From the NCBI GenBank assembly GCA_018830105.1, contig JAHJTC010000004.1, positions 62,001-126,000 on the forward strand: 64,000 bases of DNA. Reading direction: 5' to 3'. The notes under the pieces are model-generated. The model was not told where the DNA came from, did no database searches, and saw only the letters and a list, made by a program, of their open reading frames with translations. Position 1 is the stretch's first letter. Each line of letters opens with the position of its first letter. Shown here one piece after another: positions 38,019-46,094 of the stretch. This stretch comes from Bacteroidota bacterium (GTDB taxonomy: Bacteria > Bacteroidota > Bacteroidia > Bacteroidales > F082). Both the position numbers and the translations under genes were made by a program.

Positions 38019-38432
38019 ATGGCTATTCAAACCAGAAATAAACGGAGTGTAGAGTTCAGCACAGCATCCATGTCTGACCTGGTATTTCTGTTGCTGATAT
38101 TTTTCATGCTCACTTCCACTTTGGTAGCACCCAATGCCATAAAACTGCTTTTGCCTTCAAGTAACAGTAAAACAATGGCAAAACAAACAATTACCGTTTA
38201 TATCAACGAAAATTACCAGTATTTTGTTGGTGAAAGCAGGGTAGGGGCTGACGAGCTCGGGAACCGGCTTAGCGCAGGTTTGGCGGGTCAGGTTGAAGGG
38301 AGTGTGGTATTGAGATCAGACAAAACTGTTCCGGTGCAGTATGTTGTAAATGTGATTGATGTGGTAAACGATATTAATCAGAAAACAAATCAAAAACATA
38401 AGGTAATATTGGCAACCTCAGCAAAAAAATGA
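38019..38432 (+). CDS. ExbD/TolR family protein
   Basis: Protein of 137 aa with one N-terminal membrane helix (about 17-37, MSDLVFLLLIFFMLTSTLV) that carries the conserved Asp, then a periplasmic domain with the ExbD pattern VVLRSDKTVPVQYVVNVID. The ATG at 38019 is 10 bases after the ExbB stop; the frame extends upstream to 37983 but that would overlap ExbB. It is the stator partner of the neighbouring ExbB. Its last codons overlap the following TonB start by four bases (ATGA), implying coupled translation. Confidence 0.92.
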   Translation: MAIQTRNKRSVEFSTASMSDLVFLLLIFFMLTSTLVAPNAIKLLLPSSNSKTMAKQTITVYINENYQYFVGESRVGADELGNRLSAGLAGQVEGSVVLRSDKTVPVQYVVNVIDVVNDINQKTNQKHKVILATSAKK

Positions 38433-39277
38433 AGTTTTTATCCGATAAAGACAGGCGTAAGGCATTTATTGCCACAGTACTTTTTCACCTGATATTGATT
38501 CTCGGGCTTATCTTTATGGCGCTTACCACGCCGCTTCCTTTGCCCGGAGAAGAAGGTGTTGAAGTTGATTTGGGGTATAGTGATCAGGGTAGCGGCTGGG
38601 AGCAGCCCGACCTGAGTGTGCCAGAATCGGCACCACCTCCTGTTCCTGCTGTGCAAAAATCAGAGCCTGAGCCTGTTGAAGAAGAGGAATTGGTGACAGA
38701 GGACAATAACGAGATGCCACAATTGGAAGAAACTGTTGAAGAGAAGCCTGAAGAACAACCCGAAATTGAGCAGAAAGAAGAAGTAATACCTGAGGAAGAA
38801 TTGCAGGAAGAAGTAGAAGAAATTCCTGAAGAAATCCCTGAGGAACCCAAACCGGTTGTAAACCAGCGGGCGCTTTTCAAAGGCGCAACATCCTCTAATA
38901 CTGAAAGTTCTGAAGGGATTACCGGTAAGCCTGGTGATCAGGGCCGACCCGAAGGATTGCGCGATGTGAAGCGCTATGAAGGCCAGGGCGGACAAGGCGA
39001 CGGTCCTTCATACAGTTTGGGAGGCCGGGGAGCAAAATACCTTGCAGTGCCTACCCATGAGTTTAAAGAGCAAGGTGATGTAGTAGTGGAGATCTGGGTG
39101 GACAGAATGGGCATTGTCAAGAAAGCCCAGGTAAGCGCCAAAGGAACTACCATTATAGATCCCAATATGAGAAACCTGGCTGTGAGAGCTGCATTGAATT
39201 CTACTTTTAGCGAAGATCCCACGGCAGGTGAGCTGCAGAAAGGGACAATTACCTATACTTTTATCATCAGGAGGTAA
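38429..39277 (+). CDS. TonB-like energy transducer
   Basis: Protein of 282 aa: one N-terminal membrane helix (about 13-33), then a very acidic Pro/Glu-rich linker of some 90 residues able to span the periplasm, then a Gly-rich stretch, and a C-terminal TonB/TolA-like domain (about 205-282, VEIWVDRMGIVKKAQVSAKG ... TITYTFIIRR). It carries the energy from ExbB-ExbD to outer-membrane partners. The acidic linker differs from the Pro-Lys linkers of enterobacterial TonB. The start ATG overlaps the ExbD stop. It ends the three-gene set. Confidence 0.88.
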   Translation: MKFLSDKDRRKAFIATVLFHLILILGLIFMALTTPLPLPGEEGVEVDLGYSDQGSGWEQPDLSVPESAPPPVPAVQKSEPEPVEEEELVTEDNNEMPQLEETVEEKPEEQPEIEQKEEVIPEEELQEEVEEIPEEIPEEPKPVVNQRALFKGATSSNTESSEGITGKPGDQGRPEGLRDVKRYEGQGGQGDGPSYSLGGRGAKYLAVPTHEFKEQGDVVVEIWVDRMGIVKKAQVSAKGTTIIDPNMRNLAVRAALNSTFSEDPTAGELQKGTITYTFIIRR

Positions 39278-39820
39278 AAGTTTCCATTGAATTAATTCAA
39301 GTGCAGGCTTTTTTGCAGATCATTCGGTTCTAATTAGAGTCTGTCCTTAAAGTCCAGTGGCTGATTCAGAATGGTCGAGATCAAGCCTGCCTGGCCGTCA
39401 GGCAGGGCGCATAAAAATTTTAAACCGCAGCATACTAAAGTATTCGAGGATTTAAAATTTTTATAGCAACGCAGATATCGGACATTATGGACAGACACTA
39501 CTTATGTTGACCGATGAATGGTTCATGAACCCCGTTGAGGTCTGCACCGCTTTGAAGCTAAGTCGAAAAATCCTAAGACTAAGAATTTCTTAATCGAATT
39601 ATTAATTTTTAAACATTGTTGTCCGGGTAAAAATTTATTTCGTCCCTGGTGGAAATGTGCGTTGAGTTTGCCATAGTATTTGCTAAATATTTTGGCAGAA
39701 TCTAACCAGTATTTTGCCACAATGAAAAATGACAGGGTAGAAAATTCTCGATAAAATAGAATAAAGAGGATCTGAACTCAATTTTGGGCATAAAAAATAC
39801 GTAATTTTGAATAAAAAGAA
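39278..39820. other. Intergenic region with inverted-repeat element
   Basis: 543 bases between the TonB-like gene and a small unknown gene. Its main content is the 158-bp inverted-repeat element at 39339-39496. The remaining 300 bases are A/T-rich with no gene I can support. Confidence 0.6.
39339..39496. repeat. MITE-like element with terminal inverted repeats
   Basis: The ends form a 17-bp terminal inverted repeat (39339-39355 and 39480-39496) with 15 of 17 positions matching (gtctgtccTtaaAgtcc versus gtctgtccAtaaTgtcc). Inside are an 8-bp palindromic pair cctgcctg/caggcagg (39386-39406) and a perfect 14-bp pair ataaaaattttaaa / tttaaaatttttat (39411-39424 and 39451-39464). There is no coding frame and no clear target-site duplication. 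It looks like a non-autonomous transposable element or a dispersed repeat family member. Confidence 0.5.
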
Positions 39821-40216
39821 ATGACAGAGGATTCGATTAACTACAGAGTAATTGTTGATTATAATTCCAGACTTATTCATTATACACATTGGGGAAAAGC
39901 TACCAGAAAATCCATTGGAGAGGCATGGAAACAGATTATTGACATGCCCGAATTTGCAGATGACGCGTATAATATATTTACGGATTACAGCAAATGTAGC
40001 TTTGATTTTGACTGGAGTAGTCAAGCTTTTATACAGGCTTTTTTGAACGAATACAAGACAATGCTTCAATCAAAGAAACAAGCCATAGTTATAGAGGACC
40101 CGAAATCGACTGCTATATCGATGTTGTTTCAGGAACCCTTAAAGCATAAATTTGATTTTCAGATCAAATTATTTTCAACACACGAAGCAGCCATGCATTG
40201 GTTGTTGAAAAAATAA
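39821..40216 (+). CDS. Hypothetical protein, 131 aa
   Basis: Small soluble protein of 131 aa without signal peptide. The alternating pattern (YRVIVDYNSRLIHYTHWGKA, then DDAYNIFTDYS, KQAIVIEDPKS, and the C-terminal FSTHEAAMHWLL) suggests an alpha/beta fold similar to SpoIIAA/STAS-like proteins; this is fold-level guesswork. Some conserved-looking aspartates and a tryptophan-rich DFDWSS stretch are present. It lies between the inverted-repeat element and a terminator and seems to be a one-gene unit. I do not recognise the family by name. Confidence 0.65.
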   Translation: MTEDSINYRVIVDYNSRLIHYTHWGKATRKSIGEAWKQIIDMPEFADDAYNIFTDYSKCSFDFDWSSQAFIQAFLNEYKTMLQSKKQAIVIEDPKSTAISMLFQEPLKHKFDFQIKLFSTHEAAMHWLLKK

Positions 40217-40218
40217 AA

Positions 40219-40250
40219 AAAGACCACCAGCCTTTCGGTTGATGGTCTTT
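40219..40250. terminator. Intrinsic terminator, likely bidirectional
   Basis: Hairpin of 14 pairs (one mismatch, one G-T wobble) around a tttc loop, aaagaccaccagcc / ggttgatggtcttt. A-rich before and T-rich after, so it can stop the 131-aa gene on the plus strand and the C25 protease gene on the minus strand. Confidence 0.75.
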
Positions 40251-40268
40251 GTGTTTGTTACCTTTGCT

Positions 40269-43200
40269 TTAGTTTTTAATCAGTATTGGGATACTACTCA
40301 ATCCAGATTTGGTTTCGTACCTCAGCATATAAGCTCCATTTGGAATTCCTGAAAGTGAAATCTGCAGGGTTTGAACATGATCAACATTGACCTCTTTTAT
40401 CCATACAATTTCACTTAAGATATTTACAAGACTAATCTTGGCTTTGCCTTCTGAACCGTCTTTTATTTCAAGATTCAGGATGTTTGAGGCCGGATTAGGA
40501 TACACTTTAAGTTGTCCGTTGGCGAAGGCATCCAAACCAATTGTGCTGAACAATTCAATCACCAGTTCTTCGCTCCAGCTGCTCTCGCCGCAATAGTTTT
40601 CTGCCCGAGTCTTAAGCGATACGTCTCCTCTGTAATCAGTATTCCAAATCACCTGAGCTGTTGTTGAATTGGGGTTAAGCTGTCCGGCTTCTTCCGGCAA
40701 CAATTCCCAGCTATAGGTTTCGGCATCAGGCACTGGTGTAATTTCGTAGGCGCTTTCTGTTATTTCATTCAAGTCGAGTGATGTATCACCAGTAGGGGCT
40801 GTGGGTGTTGCGGGTGGATAATCCATTGCTATGGTCACCGTACCTTCTGCAATATTGAAGCAGCCATTTCCATCGGCAACCGAAGTCAATGTCATGCTCA
40901 CAGGAGCTTCAGGAGTCATGCTCATCTGATAAAGCTCTGTTTCAATTTCCATCGGGTCAATCAAGTCTTCCATCATAACCATCCAGGGCGACTGTCCTGT
41001 AAGTGAAATTTCTACTATGGCTTCATCGCCTTCACAAATGGTTTGATCGCCACTGATGGAAGCGGTAGGAAGGGCATGTATTAGCAGTGTGAAATCAATG
41101 GAAGTGCCTTCGCAGGAGCCACTTGCTGCTGCAGTAAGGCTAAGCGTTACTGTGCCTGCATCGATGTCTCCATCACCGGGGATGTAAACGGGTAGAAGCG
41201 CACTTTCATCGTCAAAAGTACCATCGCCCGAGCTTGTCCAAAGCAGGGATTCGTAATCAAAGGCTTCACCTGTTGTGAAAATATAGTTTTCACCACTGCA
41301 AATAGCAGCTTCAGTTTCATAAACGAGTTGTGGATTTCTGTAGAGCATTAGCTCCATGGTGTCCGTCATTGGGTCTGTTTCGCCTTCAGCTGTAAGCGAA
41401 AGCATAACAGTACCATTTTCAATATCGGTTTCGCCTGCTATATAAACAGGATTCAAAATTGTTGGGTCATCAAAGTTGCCATCTCCCGAAGTTTCCCAAA
41501 GTAAGGTTTCATAATAAGCAGCATAACCTGTTAACTGAACAGGATTTGATTCGCAACTTTCAAGGTCATAACCAGCCCATGCCATGGTTGTTATTTCTGG
41601 TGGAAGCACGACAAAGTCAATCCAGGCGCAGTCTTCACCATTGGAAACGGAGCCGTCCTTGCTGTATTCCCAGCGGAACTGATGTACGCCTTCTTCAACA
41701 GCATAGGCTGCTTTTGTCCAGGAAACATTACCTGACCACTCGCCTACTTTACTGCCGTCGATAAAGAACTTTAAAAAGTCGTAGCTGCTTTCTGAAGACA
41801 CTTTATAATAGAAAGAAATCGTGTCGTTGCTTCCGGCTTCATAGCCTACCATAATTTGAGAACTCTGGCTATCGCCAATCAAACCTGATTTGGCTGAATA
41901 CTGACCTTCGTAAGCGCCTGACTCAGTGAGCGTCCACGGCAGATTGCCGCTGAATGCCCAAGGGAAACTTTCAAAGTCACCGCTCTCAAAGTCTTCAACA
42001 ATGAGTCCAATTTTTGTAGTAAAAGATTTTTCAGCTTCATAAGCTCCTGAAACCAGCAGCAGGCTAAAATCAGCGACTACACCTATTGGAGAAGCAGGAT
42101 TTACGAATACCTCAAATTGGGCTTCAACCATGTTTCCGGCCTCGATAGTTTCAAAATAGACTTCGTTATCAATTAGCTCCACAAAGGGGTTCGTCATTGT
42201 TAATGAGGCAAGAGAAGCGTTTGAGCTGCAAGCACCCTTGTTCTCCATTGAAAATATAAGGGTGGCAGTTTCGCCCGGATCCAGCCTGCCATTATTATTT
42301 CCCTGGCTATCATCAACCGTATAATTTCCGATGTTAAAATCAGGAGCATAAGCTGTTAATCCAAAGCTACTTGTCCAACTTTCGTCTCCACTTGTCATGA
42401 TGAGTTCAAAGCTCAGGGAAGTGTTATTGGGGATATCATCGGCAACTTCAAATTCAAAAGCATTTTCCATCATAACAACAGCTCCTGCTTCAATCATACC
42501 ATAGTCATACATTTCCTGAACAATTGTTACATAAGGTGATTCGGTGCTTATGCTAACCGAAACGGCCTCAGCATTTTCGTTGCCAACATTTTTTAACGCC
42601 ATGTCAAGGACAATTGTCTCGCCAAAGTCTATCACGCCATTAGCATTACCGTTTTCGTCGTTGACAATATTTTCGTTAAAAATAACATAAGCTCCATCTG
42701 GTGGGATGCAATCGATAAGGGTTTCGTAACGGTAATAATTTTGCTTGGTGATGGTTACCCTTATTTGAGATCCCAGCTCCTGAACTTCAATAGGAACCTG
42801 CGTTGTGCCTGCCACTGCTTCGGCAGTTCCTATAATCTGATCGCCATTGGTAAGGGCAATCCATGCGCCTTCTTCCACAGTTACCTCAAAATTATCAAGG
42901 CCACTTAATAGAACCGGCATATGATTTACGGCAAGATCCTGAGGTATTTCGGAATAGATATTCAAGAAAGCATCGCCATGATGATGAAAAAGATTGTAAG
43001 TAATAGGCTTATGCTGAGGGTTGTAGGGCCAGCTCGATTGCTGCAGGAAAATCTTTCCGGCTGCATTGGCAAAAGCCGGAACGATAGAACGCTGTGGGAA
43101 ACTGCTGCCATATTCCGGCATAAACTCAGGCCACATATTGTCGAATGCTCCCCACACATATACGTCATTTACAAAGGAATATGAGACTTCGGTGGCTGCA

Positions 43201-44858
43201 ACAATACCAACAGCACCATAATCATGACGATGAAATTTCTCTGTAAAGGATTCGCTTCCATAATTGAATTTTCCGGTAAGACAATTCACCGACCAAACAA
43301 AAGTGAGGTCTTCGTTTGTAAGTCCATTCAGGTGCGAATTGTTATAATCCGGCTCGCCCCAACCAAGCTCATAACCGTGATCGCGGTGCTGTAGCATAAA
43401 AGCACCATTGTTGATGTCGTTGTTGATACGTGTGGCATTACCACCCCAGTCAGTTAAATGGCTCGTATTGGCAGGAATATAGTTCAAACCCATTGGCCCA
43501 AAATAGTTTACCACTTGTGAGGTATTAGCGTTTGAAGACCATGCACCTCCCGGTGAGCCGGAATATATTGCATTTTCACGTATTGGATTTTTTCCTAAAC
43601 CATACTCCCAAAAACCATTTACGATTTCTGAGCACAGTTGGAACCAGCGTTCTGTCTGCCATCCCATGGCTGTAACAGGATTATCATAGAAATTTGCATT
43701 GGTCGGAGGATTACGTTCATAATCCAAAAATTTGTTAATCATATGATCCAACTGCGCTTCGTTGGTGGCCGTGATGCGCGCAAAAACGATATCAGGCAAG
43801 TTGTTTCCACTAACATCAGAAAATGGATTGTCCGAGATATAAGGATTATAGCCGCCCGGATGGTCATTGAGCATATGCGAAATAAGACCAGCGCTGCCGT
43901 TGGTATTGTAATCGCCTAGCATCAAAACGGCTGAAGGTGGCACGTCCCAATTATTATAGGCATCGTTGAAATAGGATTCAAAGGCTGCAACTGTATTGCC
44001 TCCCATTGCTGTTGTATTTACGATCATGGTGCTGATACCCTGATGAATACGGAACATACGAATACTGTCGGCCCAGCTTTGAAAGTCTTCATTGTCTGGT
44101 ATTACGATGAGGTATTCAGCTCCGGTTTCGCGGTTTAACTGGCGCTGACTGTAGTCGATGGCGGGTAATACATCCGCATTGATGACCATATCCTGCAAAA
44201 TTGGATCCCACCAACGGCTGCGCAATCTGTTGTCGCCAAAGGTTCCTGATCCTCCTTCGAAAACAACTTCCAGTTCGATATGGTGAAATACGATTAGTTT
44301 TTTGGTTACCGGATTGTATTGAAAAGGTGTAATTCCAAGCATGACAACGTCAACACCGCGAATGTTTTCCACTTTAGAAAGCAGAAAAGGCTCGGCAGGG
44401 TAGAGGCCGTCTTTGCTGTAGATCGACATGTCTTTGCTGTAATCGGCCGGGCTGTCATCCGTATCCATTTGTATGGGAGCTGCCGGCAGTAAATCAACAT
44501 TTGAGATGACTTCTTGTTGAAAACTGTGAACAATCAATTTTGCTGTTGCCCCGTTAGGAACAGCAATATATCGGCTGTTTCCGGGAAGATTAGGGGCGCC
44601 GGCATTATTGGGAAGATAAATGCCATTCAGACTGATGATCTGGCCGCTGCCCTTATCTGTTTCCATGTCTTGCAAACTCATTTGGGTGAGACTATGACTG
44701 ATATGAACACCACTTGCTCTGGAATCAGTCAGTCGAAAACCATCTTTGCTTGCCTGATTATCAAAATTAAACGATAGTTGTTGCGCAGATAGTCCACCGA
44801 TGAGCGAAATCGCCAGAATCGTCAGACCAAGAAACCGCATGATAGAGAAACGCTTCAT
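40269..44858 (-). CDS. Gingipain-like C25 cysteine protease with type IX sorting domain
   Basis: Large secreted protein of 1529 aa. Signal peptide about 1-25 (ending GGLSAQ), a pro-region to about 230, then a C25 (gingipain) peptidase domain with His494 in HRDHGYELGW and Cys526 in SVNCLTG as the predicted dyad. After that come an Ig-like gingipain-type domain, several beta domains including a carbohydrate-binding-like one near 1010-1130 and repeats with GDGxFDDxxxLxPVYI, and a C-terminal type A sorting domain (about 1440-1529, VYPNPASNILNL ... IPNGAYMLRYE). It should be exported by the type IX system encoded nearby. Substrate specificity is unknown. Its transcript probably ends at the shared terminator. 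Confidence 0.9.
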   Translation of the reverse strand: MKRFSIMRFLGLTILAISLIGGLSAQQLSFNFDNQASKDGFRLTDSRASGVHISHSLTQMSLQDMETDKGSGQIISLNGIYLPNNAGAPNLPGNSRYIAVPNGATAKLIVHSFQQEVISNVDLLPAAPIQMDTDDSPADYSKDMSIYSKDGLYPAEPFLLSKVENIRGVDVVMLGITPFQYNPVTKKLIVFHHIELEVVFEGGSGTFGDNRLRSRWWDPILQDMVINADVLPAIDYSQRQLNRETGAEYLIVIPDNEDFQSWADSIRMFRIHQGISTMIVNTTAMGGNTVAAFESYFNDAYNNWDVPPSAVLMLGDYNTNGSAGLISHMLNDHPGGYNPYISDNPFSDVSGNNLPDIVFARITATNEAQLDHMINKFLDYERNPPTNANFYDNPVTAMGWQTERWFQLCSEIVNGFWEYGLGKNPIRENAIYSGSPGGAWSSNANTSQVVNYFGPMGLNYIPANTSHLTDWGGNATRINNDINNGAFMLQHRDHGYELGWGEPDYNNSHLNGLTNEDLTFVWSVNCLTGKFNYGSESFTEKFHRHDYGAVGIVAATEVSYSFVNDVYVWGAFDNMWPEFMPEYGSSFPQRSIVPAFANAAGKIFLQQSSWPYNPQHKPITYNLFHHHGDAFLNIYSEIPQDLAVNHMPVLLSGLDNFEVTVEEGAWIALTNGDQIIGTAEAVAGTTQVPIEVQELGSQIRVTITKQNYYRYETLIDCIPPDGAYVIFNENIVNDENGNANGVIDFGETIVLDMALKNVGNENAEAVSVSISTESPYVTIVQEMYDYGMIEAGAVVMMENAFEFEVADDIPNNTSLSFELIMTSGDESWTSSFGLTAYAPDFNIGNYTVDDSQGNNNGRLDPGETATLIFSMENKGACSSNASLASLTMTNPFVELIDNEVYFETIEAGNMVEAQFEVFVNPASPIGVVADFSLLLVSGAYEAEKSFTTKIGLIVEDFESGDFESFPWAFSGNLPWTLTESGAYEGQYSAKSGLIGDSQSSQIMVGYEAGSNDTISFYYKVSSESSYDFLKFFIDGSKVGEWSGNVSWTKAAYAVEEGVHQFRWEYSKDGSVSNGEDCAWIDFVVLPPEITTMAWAGYDLESCESNPVQLTGYAAYYETLLWETSGDGNFDDPTILNPVYIAGETDIENGTVMLSLTAEGETDPMTDTMELMLYRNPQLVYETEAAICSGENYIFTTGEAFDYESLLWTSSGDGTFDDESALLPVYIPGDGDIDAGTVTLSLTAAASGSCEGTSIDFTLLIHALPTASISGDQTICEGDEAIVEISLTGQSPWMVMMEDLIDPMEIETELYQMSMTPEAPVSMTLTSVADGNGCFNIAEGTVTIAMDYPPATPTAPTGDTSLDLNEITESAYEITPVPDAETYSWELLPEEAGQLNPNSTTAQVIWNTDYRGDVSLKTRAENYCGESSWSEELVIELFSTIGLDAFANGQLKVYPNPASNILNLEIKDGSEGKAKISLVNILSEIVWIKEVNVDHVQTLQISLSGIPNGAYMLRYETKSGLSSIPILIKN

Positions 44859-45097
44859 GTTTTAAGATATTGGTTAACAGTATAAATTATGCAAGTGAAT
44901 AGATTATTTTATCCACAAGCGAAACAAAAATAAACAATAGTCTGGTTTATTGCTTTTTTTAGGGCAGTAAGTTGTTAGGATTCAATCAATTTAGAATGAT
45001 TCCTAATTATTTAAGTCTCTGATTTGAGCTATTGACTAGATTACAACGATTTTTTGCCTGATAGTTGAATGACAAAAGATCGCAAATCAAGAAAACC

Positions 45098-45132
45098 AAA
45101 AAAAAGAGGCTGTCTGATTATTCAGAACAGCC
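45098..45132 (-). terminator. Orphan minus-strand terminator
   Basis: Stem ggctgt-ctga / tcag-a-acagcc with one bulged base and a ttat loop, followed on the minus strand by tctttttttgg. No minus-strand gene lies upstream of it, so it most likely ends a non-coding transcript. Confidence 0.65.
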
Positions 45133-45224
45133 CCGCACTCACCTTAACACTAACCTTTGAATTTTACTAATCTTAAGTACTTTTAACATCGATAGCAATT
45201 TCGATGATCAATACTTACTGTATT
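45098..45224 (-). ncRNA. Candidate small RNA, unnamed
   Basis: On the minus strand a promoter-like pair (TTG at 45259-45261, 21-bp spacer, TATTTTTG at 45230-45237) is followed about 125 bases later by an intrinsic terminator (stem 45108-45132, then T-run). No coding frame of note lies between. The predicted transcript has a 5' hairpin (catcga / tcgatg arms at 45187-45206) and the 3' terminator hairpin, the usual shape of a Bacteroides small RNA. This is inferred from signals only; there is no homology evidence. Confidence 0.4.
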
Positions 45225-45229
45225 TAAAT

Positions 45230-45261
45230 CAAAAATACTTCTCATTAGTAGCATTTTGCAA
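45230..45261 (-). promoter_or_regulatory. Promoter of the small-RNA candidate
   Basis: Minus-strand TTG (45259-45261), 21-bp spacer, TATTTTTG (45230-45237), matching TTG-N17-23-TAnnTTTG. The start site is predicted near 45224. Confidence 0.45.
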
Positions 45262-45917
45262 GTATATTAATGCAGCTTTACCACAACACAAGCCCTTTCA
45301 ACTTACATCAAAAATACATCAATATAAATCGGAATTCTATTTAAAATGCTGTAATTAAGTAATATATACAATTTTGAGATAAGCGAAAAGGTCCGTTTCA
45401 ATTGTAGTTTTTCTGATCGAAAAAGGACTGCTGTAGTTCTTTTTTTTATTAACAAAATTTTACTGTTATTCTTGTATCAGAATAGTGTATTTTTTATATT
45501 AAACGATAGGCAGTAGATTTATAAAATTCTGGCTAAGAATTGGTAAAGAAAGAAATTCAGGTTTTGTGAATCAAGAAGTTCATTTTCTGTTTATCGAAAC
45601 TGCAAAGAATGAGCATTCAAAATAAAGATTATCAGTATTTTACTTGAATTCCAACACAATGTTCATCAGAGAAACCCGAAACGAAAAGCCTTCAAGAGTG
45701 GGATTTGCATTACTATCAGCAATATCATTGGCCTGCTTATTCAGTAAAAATGTTTAAAACAACTTCCTGGTTTTATAAGCTTGTTTGGACTTAATTCCTC
45801 ACAGAAAAAAAATGCAGTATTAGATCGGCTAGAGGTTGAAGTTCAATTTATAAATCACAAATACAATATTTATTTATTTAATAAACTGTTAAACAATACA
45901 TTACAATTGTTTTGATG

Positions 45918-45925
45918 TAATTTTG
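45918..45925 (+). promoter_or_regulatory. Candidate -7 element of the PUL operon
   Basis: TAATTTTG matches TAnnTTTG. It ends six bases before the LacI-type palindrome, which would then cover the start site. No TTG box at the proper distance was seen. The leader to ATG 46095 would be about 160 bases. Confidence 0.35.
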
Positions 45926-45931
45926 ATGTAG

Positions 45932-45945
45932 TGCAAACGATTGCA
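45932..45945. promoter_or_regulatory. LacI-family-type operator
   Basis: tgcaaacgattgca is a near-perfect 14-bp palindrome with a central CG, fitting the general LacI/GalR operator pattern TGnAAnCGnTTnCA. It lies 150 bases before the first gene of the glycan locus. No LacI-type gene is in the window. Confidence 0.5.
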
Positions 45946-46094
45946 GATGTGCTATTGATGAAGGATAAATTTTGGATTTTGGAATTATCAAAACTTTCTT
46001 TGTTAATAAATTGTAAAGTCGGTGAGTAATTACCGAAAGCATAAGTAAAAAAATTACCATTAATTAATTTATCACTAATCAAATCACAATTATT

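Larger units (their letters stand above)
44859..46094. other. Long A/T-rich regulatory region between protease and PUL
   Basis: 1236 bases with no gene I can support. The left part should hold the protease promoter (a -7-like TATTTTTG on the minus strand at 44925-44932). The middle holds the minus-strand small-RNA candidate (45098-45224). The right part holds a -7 box and a LacI-type operator before the PUL (45918-45945). Short open frames here have no similarity I recognise. Confidence 0.6.

Noticed and set aside
38584-38995. Overlapping minus-strand open frames opposite the TonB-like gene
   Set aside because: They are by-products of the Glu/Pro-rich repeat composition of the TonB linker; their Ser/Gly/Phe-rich products have no domain features.
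39287-39300. Perfect palindrome ttgaattaattcaa after the TonB-like gene
   Set aside because: A/T-rich 14-base palindromes are expected by chance in such sequence; no loop or T-run makes it a terminator and no regulator is known for it.
45662-45763. Short plus-strand frame (MFIRETRNEKPSRVG...) that might be a transposase remnant
   Set aside because: Only about 33 codons, no similarity I can recognise, and no inverted repeats around it.
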